Positions 62,435 through 64,000 of a stretch of DNA of 64,000 nucleotides are shown one piece after another. Both the position numbers and the translations under genes were made by a program. How positions within the stretch are numbered: position 1 is the first letter of the stretch; every line of letters starts with the position of its first letter. The DNA is from CACIAM-69d sp001698445. Its GTDB lineage: Bacteria > Cyanobacteriota > Cyanobacteriia > CACIAM-69d. Location: NCBI RefSeq assembly GCF_043235035.1, contig NZ_JAZAQF010000078.1, positions 186,001 to 250,000 of the forward strand. The letters are read 5' to 3'. Below the pieces are notes generated by a model, which worked only from the letters and a program-made list of their open reading frames with translations, had not been told where the DNA came from and searched no databases.

Positions 62435-62721
62435 TCAAAAATAAAACTGACTAGCAAGACGGATCACGCCGGAAGTTAGGAAGGATTAAGAGTCGAGAGT
62501 CTGTCGTAATTACGACAGGCTCTCAGCCCATTGGGGGATTCCCGTAATCCTTGGGTGTTCCCAGGGGGGACAGGGTTAGGGCGATCGCCCGGGTTAGGGT
62601 TGGGAGACCCAACCCCTACGGCGATGGAAATGACGACAGGCCCTAAGCCCCTTGTCTAGGGCGGCGGCGACCGTTGAGGTATGGAAACAACCGTTATTCC
62701 AGGAAATCGACCCTAACGCCC
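62435..62721. other. Intergenic region with hairpins
   Basis: Besides the palindrome at 62495, the stretch has GGGTTGG-GAGACC-CAACCCC (about 62600-62619) and a CTAAGCCCCTTGTC fragment of the element core near 62643-62656. No gene is supported. Confidence 0.5.
62495..62524 (+). terminator. Strong palindrome after tRNA-Glu
   Basis: GAGAG-T-(perfect 18-base palindrome CTGTCGTAATTACGACAG at 62501-62518)-G-CTCTC. A ~14-bp stem with almost no loop. There is no T-run, so it may be a processing or terminator structure for tRNA-Glu, or a protein-binding site. Confidence 0.5.
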
Positions 62722-63162
62722 TTACAGAACCGCGCCGAGTTGTCGCTCCAGTTTCCGAATCAGGCCCGCACGACTGACCACGGTGGCCGTTTGCCGCTCG
62801 ATGCGCACAAACACACGCCCCGAAAACCACTTGCGCCAGGAAGCGCGTTCATAAACCTGGATGCCGGTGCGATCGCCCAGCACGGTTGTGGGATCCACCG
62901 TCACAAATTCCCAGCTCGTGAGCAGTTGCTCCAGTTGCGTTTGCAGATCATTGCCCGATCGCACCGTCAGCTCCAGCGAAGCCGTGCGGTTGAAATAAGC
63001 CCCCAACAGCCCCAACACCAGCCCGATCGGCAAGGCTGTTTCGATCGCCTCCAGACCCAACCGTCCACCAAACAGCAACGGCGCACTCGAGAAAGTGGCC
63101 ACCACCGTCGCCATCACGGTGTAGTAGACAAATGTGAACAAAAATCCTGGCCCCTGTGGCAT
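62722..63162 (-). CDS. Small membrane protein of unknown function
   Basis: About 146 residues from ATG 63162 (a 24-residue upstream extension is unlikely). Two N-terminal helices (FVYYTVMATVVATFSSAPLLF and TALPIGLVLGLLGAYF) precede a soluble C-terminal part with LELTVRSGNDLQTQLEQLLTSWEFV and GIQVYERASWRKWFSGRVFVRIE. The pattern is common in cyanobacterial hypothetical membrane proteins, but I cannot name the family. It is divergent from the riboswitch and thiC. Confidence 0.6.
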   Translation of the reverse strand: MPQGPGFLFTFVYYTVMATVVATFSSAPLLFGGRLGLEAIETALPIGLVLGLLGAYFNRTASLELTVRSGNDLQTQLEQLLTSWEFVTVDPTTVLGDRTGIQVYERASWRKWFSGRVFVRIERQTATVVSRAGLIRKLERQLGAVL

Positions 63163-63366
63163 GGTCTGGCGACTCCGTACAACGTTTCCAACACAATTTC
63201 CCACCCAATTTAGACGCGATCGCCCGCCAATCAAACCCCGATCGCGATTCTGAGGCTTTCCCTAAATTGATCCTTTCCCAGTCGATCCCCGCCCGGTTTT
63301 CCAGCCCATGGCAGCCAAGGCAAAATGGTAGGATGAAACCTCAGCGCCAGCTCCACCACTGGCCAA

Positions 63367-63449
63367 GCTAGGGGTGTCTGGGATCCTTGCCCAGGCTGAG
63401 AACACACCCTTAGAACCTGATCCGGTTCAAACCGGCGTAGGAAAGCTAC
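63367..63449 (+). promoter_or_regulatory. TPP (thi-box) riboswitch
   Basis: The conserved core is plain: GGGGTGTCTGGGATCCTTGC followed by CCAGGCTGAGAACACACCC and then TTAGAACCTGATCCGG with AACCGGCGTAGGAAAGCTA. The two arms (CTGAGA loop, and ACCTGATC next to the 3' stem) bind thiamine pyrophosphate. It lies just before thiC and represses its expression when TPP is abundant. The start AGGGGTGT (63370) and the closing GCTACTTTTTTG match the family. T-rich sequence before ATG 63468 may form part of the expression platform. Confidence 0.95.
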
Positions 63450-63467
63450 TTTTTTGAGGAACCAAAT

Positions 63468-64000
63468 ATGTTGCGTAGCGAATGGGTTGCCAAGCGTCGC
63501 GGTCAAGAAAACGTGTCGCAAATGCACTACGCACGTCAGGGCATCATCACCGAGGAGATGCTCTACGTTGCCCAACGCGAAAACCTCACCCCCGAACTGA
63601 TTCGCGACGAGGTGGCCCGCGGCCGGATGATCATTCCGGCTAACATCAACCACCCCAACTTGGAGCCGATGGCGATCGGGATTGCCTCCAAGTGCAAAGT
63701 GAACGCCAACATCGGCGCATCGCCCAACTCCTCCAACCTGGCCGAAGAAGTGGCCAAGCTGGAACTGGCGGTGAAGTATGGCGCGGACACCGTGATGGAC
63801 TTGTCCACCGGCGGCGGCAATCTGGACGAAATCCGCACGGCGATCATCAACGCCTCGCCCGTGCCGATCGGGACGGTGCCGATCTACCAAGCCCTGGAAA
63901 GCGTCCATGGTCGGATCGAAAACCTGACCGCCGATGATTTCCTGCACATCATCGAAAAGCACGCCCAACAAGGTGTGGACTACATGACGATCCACGCCGG
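63468..64000 (+). CDS. thiC: Phosphomethylpyrimidine synthase ThiC (3' truncated by window)
   Basis: Starts at ATG 63468 (TGAGGA at 63455-63460 as ribosome site) and runs off the right edge, giving 177 codons. Residues begin MLRSEWVAKRRGQENVSQMHY and include ARGRMIIPANINHPNLEP, NANIGASPNSSNL and GADTVMDLSTGGGNLDEIR, the conserved core of ThiC. It converts aminoimidazole ribotide to hydroxymethylpyrimidine phosphate with S-adenosylmethionine and a 4Fe-4S cluster; the cluster Cys are C-terminal and outside the window. Controlled by the TPP riboswitch. Confidence 0.96.
   Translation, partial: MLRSEWVAKRRGQENVSQMHYARQGIITEEMLYVAQRENLTPELIRDEVARGRMIIPANINHPNLEPMAIGIASKCKVNANIGASPNSSNLAEEVAKLELAVKYGADTVMDLSTGGGNLDEIRTAIINASPVPIGTVPIYQALESVHGRIENLTADDFLHIIEKHAQQGVDYMTIHA

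Overview
The window is chromosomal DNA of a cyanobacterium. The evidence is a membrane-anchored phycobilisome linker (CpcL type), cytochrome b6f PetM, NdhD of NDH-1, cyanophycinase, a CPP1-like protein, a DUF3288 protein, and very frequent HIP1-type sites (GCGATCGC and CGATCG cores). The coding DNA is fairly GC-rich. A filamentous Limnothrix/Pseudanabaena-like genus is possible, but no species marker is present.

Layout. 0-7 kb: partial TIGR03943 membrane protein, an Ig-like/beta-propeller protein, a Ca2+/H+ antiporter, a zinc-ribbon protein, cpcL. 7-13 kb: small secreted and membrane proteins, a DUF362 protein, a GTPase with an LPN-repeat stalk, an M16 peptidase, a flippase. 13-23 kb: GH9 endoglucanase, trpD, tRNA-Gly, HAD phosphatase, a large M15 peptidase with internal repeats, moeA, xseB, a Uma2 nuclease. 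23-29 kb: ndhD, tsaE, a degenerate GGDEF protein, tandem repeats, a coiled-coil protein. 29-34.3 kb: an AT-richer exopolysaccharide island (O-antigen ligase, DUF6492, Gfo/Idh/MocA, GT2). 34.5-47.4 kb: MerR regulator, secreted protein, dynamin/Era-like GTPase, cdsA, nadK, alpha-amylase, sensor kinase, response regulator, CPP1-like protein. 47.6-64 kb: HtrA-like protease, TPR-glycosyltransferase, rpiA, cphB, petM, pentapeptide protein, GT2, tRNA-Lys, fba, panD, dusB, a secreted Cys-rich protein, tRNA-Glu, a membrane protein, then a TPP riboswitch and the start of thiC.

Most genes stand alone or in short same-strand runs, as is usual in cyanobacteria. Functional groups are photosynthetic and respiratory electron flow (cpcL, ndhD, petM), central carbon (fba, rpiA, alpha-amylase), cofactors (panD, nadK, moeA, thiC), nitrogen reserve use (cphB), and surface polysaccharide (island, flippase, GH9, GT2).

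The points most worth a second look are: a dispersed ~130-bp element with terminal inverted repeats and a central 20-bp palindrome (three copies plus fragments); a perfect 162-bp tandem duplication of the fba 3' end; an alpha-amylase whose third catalytic Asp is Asn; a GGDEF domain that lost its active site but kept the RxxD inhibitory site; a repeat-built M15 peptidase; a GTPase with an LPN-repeat stalk; and a degraded IS200/IS605-like remnant. I found no CRISPR array, intact transposase, prophage or obvious defence operon.
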